A stretch of 64,000 bases of DNA from UBA2966 sp965242505 (GCA_965242505.1 OZ251449.1:2170001-2234000); one strand, 5' to 3'; shown: positions 42,478 through 53,961, counted from the stretch's first letter. The notes: generated from the sequence alone by a model not told the origin. Numbers and translations are program-made.

Positions 42478-43481
42478 ACGGCGAGCTCCTGCGCGGCCAA
42501 TCCTAGTCTCCGGCGGACGGCCGCGGCAACCGTCTCGGTATCGTCCAGGGGCGCGTAGCTCCAGCGCTCCAGGCGTCCGTCGAAGGGCCGGGTGACGCCG
42601 TCGGCGCGCAGGGAGTCGTGAAATTCGCGCAGGCGCCGCGAACCGCCGTCGAGATCGATCGTGTAGACCGGCTTTCCCGTGGTGGCCGCCTCGGACACCA
42701 TGCTGACGGAATCGCACGTCACGGCGATGGCGTCCGCCAGCCCGAGAAGCCCGAAATAGGGGTTCGGACCCGCGCCGTCCCAGAGGAACACGCCGTCGTC
42801 CGGAAGTTTCCGGCGAAGCGCCGCGACGTTCTCCTCGCCCGTCCGCCGCGATGGCGTGACGGCGAGGCCGGCGCCGGCGGACCGTCTCAGCTCGAGCAGC
42901 CGGTCGGCGAGACGGCCGGTCCGCGCGGGGGTCAGCCGGAAACTCCCGCTGGCGCCGCCCAGCAACACCGCGACCAGGGGGCGGGGCAACCCGGCGACCC
43001 GCGGCGCGAGGCGCCGGGCCCCTTCGGCGAGTCTCCAAGGAGTGACCCGGTTGAGCGCCCCGCGGGACGCGACGACGTTGGGGCCGGACAGCCCGTCGTG
43101 CCGGGGCGCCGCGACGAGGTCGAAATCACCCAGACGCGCCTTGGGATCCTGGACGTGGACCGCGAAACAGCCGCCGGCGGCGGCGCGCCGAATCGCCGCG
43201 CCGAGGGGAGCGCTACGCCGTCCGCAGGTGATCACGAGGCGGGGCCAGGGCGGCTCCAGAGGATCGCCGCTCCTGCCGACCAGGTCCAGGGGGCGCGGCC
43301 AGAGACGGGTCGGGAGGCGGGTCCACGGCCTGCCGACCGTCACCCGCTTGACGACGGTGGGCAGGCCGACGGCCTCCGCCAGTCCGAGCGCCTGGTTCTC
43401 CATGCCGACGGCGCCCTCGGTCACGACCCAGCACACCGGCGCGAGCGGCTCTTCGGTCGTATGGAACATCGCCGTCATCAT
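42468..43481 (-). CDS. ELM1/GtrOC1 family putative glycosyltransferase
   Basis: A 337-residue protein of the family first seen in plant mitochondrial fission factor ELM1. It contains PVCWVVTEGAVGMENQALGL at the start, ITCGRRSAPLG, HVQDPKARLGDFDLVAAPRH in the middle, and VTCDSVSMVSEAATTGKPVY near the end, which resembles the donor-binding site of GT-B glycosyltransferases. Bacterial members are thought to act on envelope sugars. The downstream unknown gene overlaps it. The start region lies next to a degenerate repeat (copy 8). Confidence 0.85.
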   Translation of the reverse strand: MMTAMFHTTEEPLAPVCWVVTEGAVGMENQALGLAEAVGLPTVVKRVTVGRPWTRLPTRLWPRPLDLVGRSGDPLEPPWPRLVITCGRRSAPLGAAIRRAAAGGCFAVHVQDPKARLGDFDLVAAPRHDGLSGPNVVASRGALNRVTPWRLAEGARRLAPRVAGLPRPLVAVLLGGASGSFRLTPARTGRLADRLLELRRSAGAGLAVTPSRRTGEENVAALRRKLPDDGVFLWDGAGPNPYFGLLGLADAIAVTCDSVSMVSEAATTGKPVYTIDLDGGSRRLREFHDSLRADGVTRPFDGRLERWSYAPLDDTETVAAAVRRRLGLAAQELAVCR

Positions 43482-43490
43482 CCGATCCGC

Positions 43491-43560
43491 CTGTCCGCGG
43501 GACCCGTCCGGCGACGGGAGCGCCGCAGGGCCCGTTCATCGTTCTCTCTCGCCAGGGAGG
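43491..43560 (+). repeat. MITE-like composite repeat, copy 8 (degenerate fragment)
   Basis: The segment CTGTCCGCGGGACCCGTCCG continues into GCGACGGGAGCGCCGCAGGG and CCCGTTCATC, matching the left module of the element only. No terminal repeat or intact hairpin is left. Confidence 0.5.
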
Positions 43561-43625
43561 AAGAGCGTCGCATGGCGGACCTTCATGGACAGGCGGGCCA
43601 TGGACGACGTGGACGAGGACGGGGC

Positions 43626-44099
43626 CTATCCGTAATCGACGTTGACGATCTCGTAGTACTTCAGGCCGCCGGGCGTGTTGACCTCGGCCGTATCGCCCTT
43701 GCTCTTGCCGATGATCGCGCGCGCCAAGGGCGACGTCACGGACAGCAGACCTTCCTTGATGTCGGCCTCGTCGGCGCCGACGATCTTGTAGGTCACCTTC
43801 TCGTCCGTGTCTTCGTCCGCCAGACGGACGGTGGCCCCGAACTGGACGCGGTTTCCCGACAGGGCGCTCACGTCGATGACCTCCGCGCGCCGCAGCTTGT
43901 CCTCGAGCTCCATGACGCGCGTTTCGATGAAGCCCTGACGCTCCTTGGCCGCGTGAAACTCCGCGTTCTCGGAGAGATCGCCGTGTTCCCGCGCCGCCTC
44001 GAGCGCCTTCACGATGGAGGGCCGTTCGACCGTCTTGAGGCGCTTGAGCTCGTCCTGCAAGCGGCCGTAGCCCGCCGAGGTCATCGGGACCTTTTCCAT
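43626..44099 (-). CDS. greA: Transcription elongation factor GreA
   Basis: A 157-residue factor that rescues stalled RNA polymerase by stimulating transcript cleavage. The N-terminal coiled coil carries the acidic tip in REHGDLSENAEF, and the C-terminal FKBP-like domain has YKIVGADEADIKEGLLSVTS and SPLARAIIGKSKGD. It starts ATG at 44099, about 240 bp downstream of carB on the same strand, with repeat copy 9 between them. greA following carB is common in alphaproteobacteria. Confidence 0.97.
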   Translation of the reverse strand: MEKVPMTSAGYGRLQDELKRLKTVERPSIVKALEAAREHGDLSENAEFHAAKERQGFIETRVMELEDKLRRAEVIDVSALSGNRVQFGATVRLADEDTDEKVTYKIVGADEADIKEGLLSVTSPLARAIIGKSKGDTAEVNTPGGLKYYEIVNVDYG

Positions 44100-44235
44100 G
44101 ACTTCCCGCTCTGCCCGTTCGGGGCCGGAACAACGTCGTCTTCCAACGCTCGCGCGCCGGCGGCCGAGCGCGGCCCCCGCCCCCGTGACGAGGAAACAGA
44201 ATAGGTTCGCGGGGAGCCGACATCAAGGTCGCCGA

Positions 44236-44330
44236 AGGGGGAGGGAGAAGAAGGGGAGACGGAGGGGGGTGGATCGCGGTCCCGCAACGCCGCGCAATCG
44301 TCGATCCCTGCCGGTAGGAGAAATGCGGGC
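44236..44330 (+). repeat. MITE-like composite repeat, copy 9 (deleted middle)
   Basis: It consists of half of the first hairpin (GGGGGAGGGAGAAGAAGGGG) joined directly to the tail of the second module. It ends with GTAGGAGAAATGCGGG at 44314-44329. It lies between carB and greA, 6 bp after the carB stop on the other strand. Confidence 0.8.
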
Positions 44331-44336
44331 CAATTC

Positions 44337-47300
44337 TCACGACGGGGACGCGAAATAGGATTGCAGGGAGCCGACGTCGAGGACGCCGGCGAGAAGGGTC
44401 TCCATCGCCTGGACCGCGGCGCGCGCGCCGGCCACCGTCGTGTAGTAGGGCACGCGCCCGGTCAGGGCGGCCCGGCGAAGGGAAAAACTGTCGGAGATCG
44501 CCCGCGCGCCTTCGGTGGTGTTGATGACCAGGGCGATCTCTCCGTTCCCGATGGCGTCGACGATGTGAGGACTGCCCTCCAGAACCTTCCGCATCTCGCC
44601 GCAGGCCACGCCGGCGGAGCGCAGAAACCGCGCCGTGCCGCCGGTCGCCACGATCTCGTAGCCCAGTTCGAGCAACTTGCGCGCGGGCGCGGCCATGGCC
44701 GCCTTGTCGCCGTCCTTCACCGAGATGAACACCGTTCCCGATTCGGGCAGCCGCGCGCCGGCGGCCAGCTGGGACTTGGCGAAGGCGCGGGCGAAGTCGG
44801 TGTCGATTCCCATGACCTCGCCCGTGGACCGCATCTCCGGTCCCAGCACGACGTCGACGCCGGGGAATCGGGCGAAGGGAAAGACGGCCTCCTTGACCGC
44901 GACCTGTCCGTGACGCCCCCCACGTCCCTCGTCGATCAGGTCCTCCAGCTTGGCGCCCGCCATGACGCGCGCGGCGATGCTCGCGATGGGCCGTCCCGTG
45001 GCCTTGGCGACGAAGGGGACCGTGCGGCTCGCGCGGGGATTGACCTCGAGGACATAGACATCCTCGTCCTTCACGGCGTACTGGACGTTCATCGCGCCGA
45101 CGACGTTCAGTTCCCTGGCGAGGGCGGCGGTCTGCCGGCGGATGTCGTCCATCGTCGCCGGCGAGAGCGTATGCGGCGGAAGGGCGCACGCCGAGTCGCC
45201 CGAATGGACGCCGGCCTCCTCGATGTGCTCCATGACGCCCGCCACGAACACGTCCTCGCCGTCGCACAGCGCGTCGACGTCCACCTCGATCGCGTCCCGC
45301 AGATAGGCGTCGATGAGAACCGGACCGGCGCCGGACGCTTCCATGGCCGCGCGCATGTACCGCTCCAGAGCCGCGCCGTCGCGCACGATCTCCATGGCCC
45401 GGCCGCCCAGGACGTACGACGGCCGGACGAGGACGGGATAGCCGATGGACGCCGCGATTTCCTTCGCTTCTCCAATGTCGGTCGCGGTCCCGTTCACCGG
45501 CTGGCGAAGGCCGAGCCGCGACAGCAGCCGCTGAAACCGCTCGCGGTCCTCGGCGAGGTCGATCGCGTCCGGCGAGGTGCCGAGGATCGGCACGCCCGCC
45601 TCTCCGAGCCCCTGGGCGAGCTTGAGGGGGGTCTGTCCGCCGAATTGCACGATGACGCCGAGCAGGGCGCCCCTGGACCGCTCGGCGCGGACGATCTCCA
45701 GCACGTCCTCGACGGTGAGCGGTTCGAAATACAGGCGGTCGGACGTATCGTAGTCGGTCGACACCGTTTCCGGATTGCAGTTGACCATGATGGTCTCGTG
45801 CCCGGCGTCGGCCAGCGCGTAGGCGGCGTGGCAGCAGCAATAGTCGAACTCGATTCCCTGTCCGATGCGGTTGGGGCCGCCGCCCAGGACGATGACCTTG
45901 CTCCGGTCGCTCGGCCGCGCCTCGGACTCCGCGCCGGTCTCCTGGCCGGGAGCGAGCCAGGTATCCGATTCGTAGCTCGAGTACATGTACGGGGTCCGGG
46001 ATTCGTACTCGCCCGCGCAGGTGTCGACGCGCTTGAACACCGGATGCACGCGGAGACGGGACCGCGCGGCGGCGACGTCGGCTTCGGCCAGTCCCGAAAG
46101 TTCGGCCAGGCGCGCGTCGGAGAACCCCATCTGCTTGAGCCGGAGCAGTCCTTCCCGAGTCCCGGGCAGACCCTCCTCGCGCACGCCGGCCTCGGCGTCC
46201 ACGATGGCGCGGATCTGTTCGATGAACCAGGGGTCGTAGCCGGTGAGCCCGTGTATCTCGCCGGTGTCGAAGCCCGCGCGCAACGCCTGGGCGATCATCA
46301 GCAGCCGCTCGGGCGTCGGCTCCGCGAGCGCCGCGGCCATCGCGCCGCGATACGCGGGCGTGTCCGCGGCGGCGTCCTCCGCGCCCGGGACCGCGATCTC
46401 GTCGAGGCCCGTCAGTCCCGTTTCCGTCGAACGGAGCGCCTTTTGCAGCGACTCCGCGAAACATCTCCCGATGGACATGGCCTCGCCGACCGACTTCATC
46501 GAGGTCGTCAGCCGCGGCGCCGCGCCCGGGAATTTCTCGAAGGCGAAGCGCGGCGCCTTCGTGACGACGTAGTCGATGGTCGGTTCGAAGGAGGCCGGCG
46601 TCACGCCCGTGATGTCGTTGCCGAGCTCGTCGAGCGTATATCCGACGGCGAGCCGCGCCGCCACCTTGGCGATGGGAAAACCGGTGGCCTTGGAGGCCAG
46701 CGCCGAGGAGCGGGACACGCGCGGGTTCATCTCGATGACCACGAGCCGGCCGCTGGACGGATCGACGGCGAACTGCACGTTCGAGCCGCCGGTCTCCACC
46801 CCGATCTCGCGCAGCACCGCGACCGAGGCGTTGCGCATGACCTGGTATTCCTTGTCGGTAAGGGTCAGCGCCGGCGCGACCGTGATCGAGTCGCCGGTAT
46901 GCACGCCCATCGGATCGACGTTCTCGATCGAGCAGACGATGATGCAGTTGTCGTTCCCGTCGCGAACGACCTCCATCTCGTACTCCTTCCATCCCAGCAC
47001 CGATCGCTCGATCAGGACCTCGGAGATCGGGGAGGCGTCGAGGCCGTTCGCGACGACGCGCTCGAACTCCTCGCGGTCGCGGGCGACGCCGGAGCCGGTG
47101 CCGCCCAGGGTGAACGACGGCCGGACGATCAGCGGCAGGCCGATGTCGTCGAGCGCCGGACGGGCCTCGTCGAGGGAGCGCGCCGTCAGGCTGAGCGGAC
47201 ATTCGAGGCCGATGTTCTCCATCGCCTCGCGGAACAGCTCGCGATCCTCCGCCTTGCGGATGGCGTTGCGGTCGGCCCCGATCATCTCCACGCCATGGGC

Positions 47301-47627
47301 GTCGAGGACGCCCGCGTCGGCGACCGCCATGGCCGTGTTCAACCCGGTCTGGCCGCCCATCGTCGGCAACAGGGCGTCGGGCCGCTCCTTCTCGACGATC
47401 CGGGCGACGAACTCCGGCGTGATCGGCTCCACGTAGGTCGCGTCGGCCATGCCCGGATCGGTCATGATGGTGGCGGGGTTCGAGTTGACGAGCACGATCC
47501 GGTAGCCCTCGGACTTCAAGGCCCGGCACGCCTGGGTGCCGGAATAGTCGAACTCGCAAGCCTGTCCGATGACGATGGGACCGGCGCCGACGATCAGGAT
47601 CGACTCGATGTCCGTCCGCCTAGGCAT
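44337..47627 (-). CDS. carB: Carbamoyl-phosphate synthase large subunit
   Basis: A 1096-residue enzyme that makes carbamoyl phosphate for arginine and pyrimidines. Two homologous ATP-grasp halves are visible. The first begins SILIVGAGPIVIGQACEFDY and the second near residue 560 with VIVLGGGPNRIGQGIEFDYC. Glycine-rich ATP loops are FTLGGTGSGVA and YVLGGRAMEIV. The C-terminal MGS-like allosteric domain carries VATGGTARFLRSAGVAC. The length is normal. Its start overlaps the carA stop by 8 bp, as usual for carAB. Confidence 0.98.
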   Translation of the reverse strand: MPRRTDIESILIVGAGPIVIGQACEFDYSGTQACRALKSEGYRIVLVNSNPATIMTDPGMADATYVEPITPEFVARIVEKERPDALLPTMGGQTGLNTAMAVADAGVLDAHGVEMIGADRNAIRKAEDRELFREAMENIGLECPLSLTARSLDEARPALDDIGLPLIVRPSFTLGGTGSGVARDREEFERVVANGLDASPISEVLIERSVLGWKEYEMEVVRDGNDNCIIVCSIENVDPMGVHTGDSITVAPALTLTDKEYQVMRNASVAVLREIGVETGGSNVQFAVDPSSGRLVVIEMNPRVSRSSALASKATGFPIAKVAARLAVGYTLDELGNDITGVTPASFEPTIDYVVTKAPRFAFEKFPGAAPRLTTSMKSVGEAMSIGRCFAESLQKALRSTETGLTGLDEIAVPGAEDAAADTPAYRGAMAAALAEPTPERLLMIAQALRAGFDTGEIHGLTGYDPWFIEQIRAIVDAEAGVREEGLPGTREGLLRLKQMGFSDARLAELSGLAEADVAAARSRLRVHPVFKRVDTCAGEYESRTPYMYSSYESDTWLAPGQETGAESEARPSDRSKVIVLGGGPNRIGQGIEFDYCCCHAAYALADAGHETIMVNCNPETVSTDYDTSDRLYFEPLTVEDVLEIVRAERSRGALLGVIVQFGGQTPLKLAQGLGEAGVPILGTSPDAIDLAEDRERFQRLLSRLGLRQPVNGTATDIGEAKEIAASIGYPVLVRPSYVLGGRAMEIVRDGAALERYMRAAMEASGAGPVLIDAYLRDAIEVDVDALCDGEDVFVAGVMEHIEEAGVHSGDSACALPPHTLSPATMDDIRRQTAALARELNVVGAMNVQYAVKDEDVYVLEVNPRASRTVPFVAKATGRPIASIAARVMAGAKLEDLIDEGRGGRHGQVAVKEAVFPFARFPGVDVVLGPEMRSTGEVMGIDTDFARAFAKSQLAAGARLPESGTVFISVKDGDKAAMAAPARKLLELGYEIVATGGTARFLRSAGVACGEMRKVLEGSPHIVDAIGNGEIALVINTTEGARAISDSFSLRRAALTGRVPYYTTVAGARAAVQAMETLLAGVLDVGSLQSYFASPS

Positions 47628-48810
47628 GACGTTCCATCAGCGCCACGAAGCGATCGAACAGATAGTGGCTGTCCTGGGGACCCGGCGAGGCCTCGGGATG
47701 GTACTGGACCGAGAAGACGGGCGCGCCGTCGACGGAGAGACCCTCCAGCGAGCCGTCGAACAGGGATACGTGGGTCGCCGACACGCCCGGCGGCAACGAC
47801 TCCGCGTCGACGACGAAACCGTGGTTCTGGCTGGTGATCTCCACCTTGCCCGTGGCGAGGTCCTTGACCGGATGATTGGCTCCGCGATGGCCCACGCGCA
47901 TCTTGCCGGTCTTCGCGCCCAGCGCCAGCGCCAGCATCTGATGCCCGAGACAGATGCCGAAGAGGGGCAGTCCCGCGTCCAGCACGCCCTTGATGGCGGG
48001 CGCCGCGTATTCGCCCGTCGCGGCCGGATCGCCCGGACCGTTCGACAGGAACACGCCGTCGGGCTTCCGCCGCAGGATGTCGTCCGCCGTCGCCGCGGCC
48101 GGCACGACGGTGACCGCGCAGCCGAGCGAGGCGAGGCAGCGCAGGATGTTCCGTTTGACGCCGAAGTCGACGGCGACCACGCGGAATCGGGGATCCGTCA
48201 GTCTCCCGTATCCCTCCGTCCCGGCGCCTCCTCCCGGAGTCCACCGGGTCTCGTCCCACGCATAGGCCCGGGCGCAGGAAACCTCCCTGGCCAGGTCCAT
48301 GCCTTCCAGCCCGGGCCACGCCCGCGCCCGCTCGCGCAACGCCGCGAGATCGAAATTCCCGTCGGTCGCGTGATGAAGAAGTCCGGTCGGCGCCCCGACG
48401 TCCCGGATGCGGCGAGTGAGGCGGCGGGTGTCCACTCCCGTGATGCCGACGAGGCCCCGGTCCTTCAGCCAGCCGTCGAGATGGGACAGGGCCCGGAAGT
48501 TCGACGGATCCGTTATCGACGCCCTCAGGACGACTCCGCGGGCGGCGGGATCCGACGTCTCCACGTCCTCGTCGTTGGCGCCGACGTTGCCGATATGAGG
48601 GAAGGTGAAGGCGATGATCTGCCCGGCGTAGGACGGATCGGACAGGATCTCCTGATACCCGGTCATGGAGGTGTTGAAGCAGACCTCCCCCTCGACGGCG
48701 CCTTCGCACCCGATCCCCCGACCCCAGAGAACCGAGCCGTCGTCCAGCGCCAGAACTGCCGACGCCCCCGAGATACGGGATGCGGCGTCAGTCGAGTGGG
48801 GCCAGGCCAT
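47620..48810 (-). CDS. carA: Carbamoyl-phosphate synthase small (glutaminase) subunit
   Basis: A 396-residue subunit that supplies ammonia from glutamine. It shows the N-terminal ALDDGSVLWGRGIGCEG, GEVCFNTSMTGYQE, the nucleophile Cys in LFGICLGHQMLALALG, and the His/Glu pair in FSVQYHPEASPGP. The ATG at 48810 was chosen; the codon before it is TTG. It opens the carAB unit and faces away from yqeY-dnaG-rpoD across a 536-bp gap that contains repeat copy 10. Confidence 0.97.
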   Translation of the reverse strand: MAWPHSTDAASRISGASAVLALDDGSVLWGRGIGCEGAVEGEVCFNTSMTGYQEILSDPSYAGQIIAFTFPHIGNVGANDEDVETSDPAARGVVLRASITDPSNFRALSHLDGWLKDRGLVGITGVDTRRLTRRIRDVGAPTGLLHHATDGNFDLAALRERARAWPGLEGMDLAREVSCARAYAWDETRWTPGGGAGTEGYGRLTDPRFRVVAVDFGVKRNILRCLASLGCAVTVVPAAATADDILRRKPDGVFLSNGPGDPAATGEYAAPAIKGVLDAGLPLFGICLGHQMLALALGAKTGKMRVGHRGANHPVKDLATGKVEITSQNHGFVVDAESLPPGVSATHVSLFDGSLEGLSVDGAPVFSVQYHPEASPGPQDSHYLFDRFVALMERHA

Positions 48811-49056
48811 CAACGAGGGTCGATCGCGAACGCCGTGTCATTGCGCCGCGGATGCGCGGCCCTGAACATCGTGGCGGAAATCCGGCGGACCCTACGCAAG
48901 AAACATGTCGGCGTCAACCGCGTGTCCTCGTTCAGGACATATGAGACACTGAGCGAGCCGTTGAGAACGGCGCGTCAAGCCGCTTCGCGGCTTCTCCACA
49001 GCACTCCGGCCCTTCGGGTGACCCGCCGCTCCCAACGGCTCCGAGGGCGGCCATGG
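48811..49056. other. carA/yqeY intergenic region, left part
   Basis: No gene is visible. It holds the short hairpin repeat at 48924-48947 and a small hairpin AAGCCGC-TTC-GCGGCTT at 48977-48993. The carA promoter (minus strand) should lie here, but no convincing boxes were seen. Confidence 0.5.
48924..48947 (+). repeat. Short 24-bp hairpin repeat (second small family), copy b
   Basis: GTCCTCGTTCAGGACATATG plus AGAC matches the complement of 5527-5550 with one mismatch. A weaker relative (GGTTCAGGATACATGGGTC) occurs near 62430. Confidence 0.6.
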
Positions 49057-49275
49057 TCCGTATTTCCTGTACCGGCAGGGATCGAGCTGCGCGGCGTTGC
49101 GGGGCCGCGATCACCCCCCTCCCGACCTCCCCCCTGTCAGGGGGGAGGAGTATCAATGGCCTCTCCGTTCCCCTTCTTCTCCCTCCCCCCTGGCAGGGGG
49201 AGGGTCGGGGTGGGGGTCACGGCGCCAGGGGGGAGGAGCGCGAACGGACCCTACGGCGCCCCCCGCCGCCGGACG
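49057..49275 (-). repeat. MITE-like composite repeat, copy 10 (reverse orientation)
   Basis: It starts with a degenerate end (TCCGTATTTCCTGTAC) and carries both hairpins and the GCGAACGGACCCTACGGCGCC module. It ends about 70 bp before yqeY and accounts for most of the yqeY leader. Confidence 0.85.
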
Positions 49276-49346
49276 ATGACGGATTTTGCCATCCGGTCCG
49301 CATCGACTAAAATGGGGACTTCCCGCCGGGCCGTACCGGGTAGGAC

Positions 49347-49802
49347 ATGTTGCGCGAACGGCTTTCCGAGTCCCTCAAGAGCGCGATGAAGGCCAAGGAC
49401 GCGCGGCGCTCCGCGACCGTGCGGTTGATTCTGGCCGCCCTGAAGGACCGCGACATCGCCGCGCGCGGGTCGGGCGCGCCGGAGGGCCTGGGCGACGGAG
49501 ACATCCTCGACATGATGCAGACGATGATCCGCCAGAGGCGGGATTCCATCGAGCTGTACAGGAAGGGTCGGCGCGACGACCTCGTGGAGCAGGAGGAGAG
49601 CGAAATCCGGGTCATCGAGGAGTTCCTGCCCCGGCGGATGTCGGAGGAAGAGATCTCGGCCGCCAGCCGGAAGGCGATCGAGGCGCTCGGCGCCGGCGGC
49701 CTCAAGGACATGGGACAGGTGATGGGAGAGCTCAAGTCCCGTTACGCCGGGCGGATGGATTTCGGCAAGGCCAGCCAGGTCGTCAAGGACCTGTTGTCGT
49801 AG
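49347..49802 (+). CDS. yqeY: GatB/YqeY domain protein
   Basis: A 151-residue protein with the GatB-tail helical fold. It starts MLRERLSESLKSAMKAKDAR and has RRDSIELYRKGRRDDLVEQE, EEFLPRRMSEEEI and DMGQVMGELKSRYAGRMDFG. The C-terminal tail domain of GatB binds tRNA; the stand-alone protein has no settled role. It precedes dnaG and rpoD in the usual alphaproteobacterial order. The ATG at 49347 has a TAGGA site. Confidence 0.93.
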   Translation: MLRERLSESLKSAMKAKDARRSATVRLILAALKDRDIAARGSGAPEGLGDGDILDMMQTMIRQRRDSIELYRKGRRDDLVEQEESEIRVIEEFLPRRMSEEEISAASRKAIEALGAGGLKDMGQVMGELKSRYAGRMDFGKASQVVKDLLS

Positions 49803-49982
49803 GGCCGGTCGATCGGGCGCGGCATCCCCCCTTCCGGACGAGGCTTCCGTCCGCGGGACGCGCGCCGCGCCGCTGGCCGGTCGGACGCCGCGCGTGGTAT
49901 GGTCGGACGGATGTTTCGGAGCGGCGCCCCGTGAACGCGGGCATGGGGCCGGGTATGGACACGATGGACTGATCCCGCGTCG

Positions 49983-51842
49983 ATGGCGTTTCCCGACCAC
50001 TTCCTCGACGATCTGCGGGCGCGGGCTCCGCTCGTGGACGTCATCGGACGGCACGTGAAGCTCGCGCGCCGCGGGCGCGAATGGCTGGGCCTGTGCCCGT
50101 TCCACAACGAGAAGACCCCGTCGTTCACGGTGAACGAGGAGAAGGGCTTCTATCACTGCTTCGGCTGCCAGGCGCACGGCAGCGTGTTCGATTTCGTCAT
50201 GCGGCGCGAGGGGCTCGCCTTTCCCGAGGCCGTCGAACGGCTCGCGGCCGAAGCCGGGATGGAGACGCCGAAGCCTTCGCCCGAGGCCCAGGCGCGAGAC
50301 GAGGCGCGGGCCCGGTCGCTCGACGCGATGGCGTACGCCGCCGAGTGGTTCCAGGGGCGGCTCGCGGCCGATTCGGGCCGGAACGCGAGGGAATACCTGA
50401 AGGACCGGGGAGTCGCGGACGGGACGGTCGAGGAATTCCGTCTGGGATACGCGCCGACGGGTCGCGCGACGCTCAAGGAAGCCCTGCTCGCCCGGGGGTT
50501 CGCCGAAGATCGGCTCGTCGACTGCGGGCTCCTGATCGCGCCCGAGGACGGCGGCGAGACGTACGACCGGTTTCGCGACCGGATCGTGTTTCCCATCGCG
50601 GACCCGCATGGCCGCGTCGTGGCCTTCGGCGGGAGGGCCCTGAGGGAGACGGGGCCCAAGTACCTGAACTCTCCCGAAACGCCGCTCTTCCGGAAAGGCC
50701 GTCTGCTCTACAACCTGGCCCGCGCGCGCCCGGCGATCAGGGACCAGGGATCGGCCGTCGTCGCGGAAGGCTACATGGACGTCATCGCGCTCCACCAGGC
50801 GGGTTTCGCGAACGCCGTGGCGCCGTTGGGAACGGCGGTGACGGAGGACCAGCTCGGCCTGCTGTGGCGCCTGGCGCCCGAGCCCGTATTGTGTTTCGAT
50901 GGCGATGCGGCCGGATGGAATGCGGCCGCGCGCGCCGCCGACCGCGCGCTGCCGCTGTTGCGCTCGGGACATTCGCTCCGCTTCGCCCTGCTTCCGGCCG
51001 GCGAGGATCCGGACAGCATGGTGACGTCGAAGGGCGCGGATGCGTTCCGGCAGCTGCTCTCGGACGCCACGCCGCTCTCGGACCTGCTGTGGGGGATCGC
51101 CATGCGGGACCGGACCCTCGACACGCCCGAACGGCGCGCCGGATTCGCCCGGGACGTCCGCGCCATGGTCGGGCGGATCGAGGACCGACAGGTCAGGGCG
51201 TTCTACGATCGTCACTACCGCGCGCGGCTGGAGGAGCTGTTCGGCGCGGACGGGCGGACGCCGGAGGCGCGGACCGCATCCGGGGGGCGCGGTGGACGGG
51301 GCGTTCCCCGTGAGCGCCGCCTGCCGCGGCATCACGGTCTGGGCCTGGGGACGGCCGGCGTCACGGACCGCCGCGAGCGCGTCCTGGTCGCCACGATCGT
51401 CGGCCATCCCGACCTTCTGGAGCAGAAGCTGGAAGAGTTCGCGGACATCGAGCTCGGCGACCCCGCGCTTGACAGGTTGCGCAACGGGATCATAGAGATA
51501 GCGTCGGGTAGTCCGGGCCTTGACAGCGCGACGTTGAAACGACATCTCCGCGGGAAGGGATTCACGGCGGCGCTGGAGGCCATCGCCGAGGCGAGGGTCG
51601 CGCCCCTGGCGCCGTTCGTGCGCCCCGACGCGCCGCTGGAAATCGCCCGGAAAGGGTGGGAGAGCGCGCTTTTCGTGCATCGCTCCGCCGTGACGTTGCC
51701 GGCGGAGAAGACCGTGTACATCGAGGAGTTCGACTTCACCGACGAGGGGTTCGACCGCCTGAAGGCGTTTCTTGGCGAAGCGGAGCGAAACGGCGCGGCG
51801 GAGCCCGCGGCCGCCGACCCGACGGGCGCCGGACCGCCCTGA
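49983..51842 (+). CDS. dnaG: DNA primase
   Basis: A 619-residue enzyme that makes RNA primers at the replication fork. The N-terminal zinc domain is CPFHNEKTPSF...HCFGC near residues 40-62. The RNA polymerase core has the TOPRIM motifs VAEGYMDVIALHQAG (catalytic Glu) and CFDGDAAGWNAA (DxD). The C-terminal helicase-binding region is longer and more variable. The ATG at 49983 gives MAFPDHFLDDLRARAPLVDV, the normal family start. It lies 77 bp before rpoD. Confidence 0.97.
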   Translation: MAFPDHFLDDLRARAPLVDVIGRHVKLARRGREWLGLCPFHNEKTPSFTVNEEKGFYHCFGCQAHGSVFDFVMRREGLAFPEAVERLAAEAGMETPKPSPEAQARDEARARSLDAMAYAAEWFQGRLAADSGRNAREYLKDRGVADGTVEEFRLGYAPTGRATLKEALLARGFAEDRLVDCGLLIAPEDGGETYDRFRDRIVFPIADPHGRVVAFGGRALRETGPKYLNSPETPLFRKGRLLYNLARARPAIRDQGSAVVAEGYMDVIALHQAGFANAVAPLGTAVTEDQLGLLWRLAPEPVLCFDGDAAGWNAAARAADRALPLLRSGHSLRFALLPAGEDPDSMVTSKGADAFRQLLSDATPLSDLLWGIAMRDRTLDTPERRAGFARDVRAMVGRIEDRQVRAFYDRHYRARLEELFGADGRTPEARTASGGRGGRGVPRERRLPRHHGLGLGTAGVTDRRERVLVATIVGHPDLLEQKLEEFADIELGDPALDRLRNGIIEIASGSPGLDSATLKRHLRGKGFTAALEAIAEARVAPLAPFVRPDAPLEIARKGWESALFVHRSAVTLPAEKTVYIEEFDFTDEGFDRLKAFLGEAERNGAAEPAAADPTGAGPP

Positions 51843-51918
51843 GGGACGGAACCGCTCGTCCGGGACGTTTCACCGGCGCGGCGATCGCGTAACGACAACA
51901 ACCATCACGGCGAAGAAC

Positions 51919-53865
<1,947 letters not shown>

Positions 53866-53884
53866 TTCCCCGCCGCCTTCCCGG

Positions 53885-53961
53885 GGGCCCGTAGCTCAAC
53901 TGGTCAGAGCCGGCCGCTCATAACGGTCTGGTTGCAGGTTCGAGTCCTGCCGGGCCCACCA
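53885..53961 (+). tRNA. tRNA with CAU anticodon, probably tRNA-Ile2 (lysidine type)
   Basis: The 77-nt gene has acceptor ends GGGCCCG and CGGGCCC, an encoded ACCA tail, D-arm AGCTCAACTGGTCAGAGC, anticodon loop CTCATAA (anticodon CAT) and T-arm GCAGGTTCGAGTCCTGC. The anticodon stem GGCCG/CGGTC has one G-U pair. The CTCATAA loop followed by the GG-TCTGGTTGC pattern resembles tRNA-Ile2, whose C34 becomes lysidine, more than elongator tRNA-Met. A low-GC gene lies just downstream. Confidence 0.88.

Noticed and set aside
42478..43038. 187 extra N-terminal residues for the 644-residue unknown protein
   Set aside because: They are an Arg-rich shadow of the ELM1-family gene in another frame; ATG 42477 has a good ribosome site.
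43213..47559. 1448-residue minus-strand open frame overlapping carB and greA
   Set aside because: It is a frame shadow rich in Arg/Gly across known genes and an element copy.
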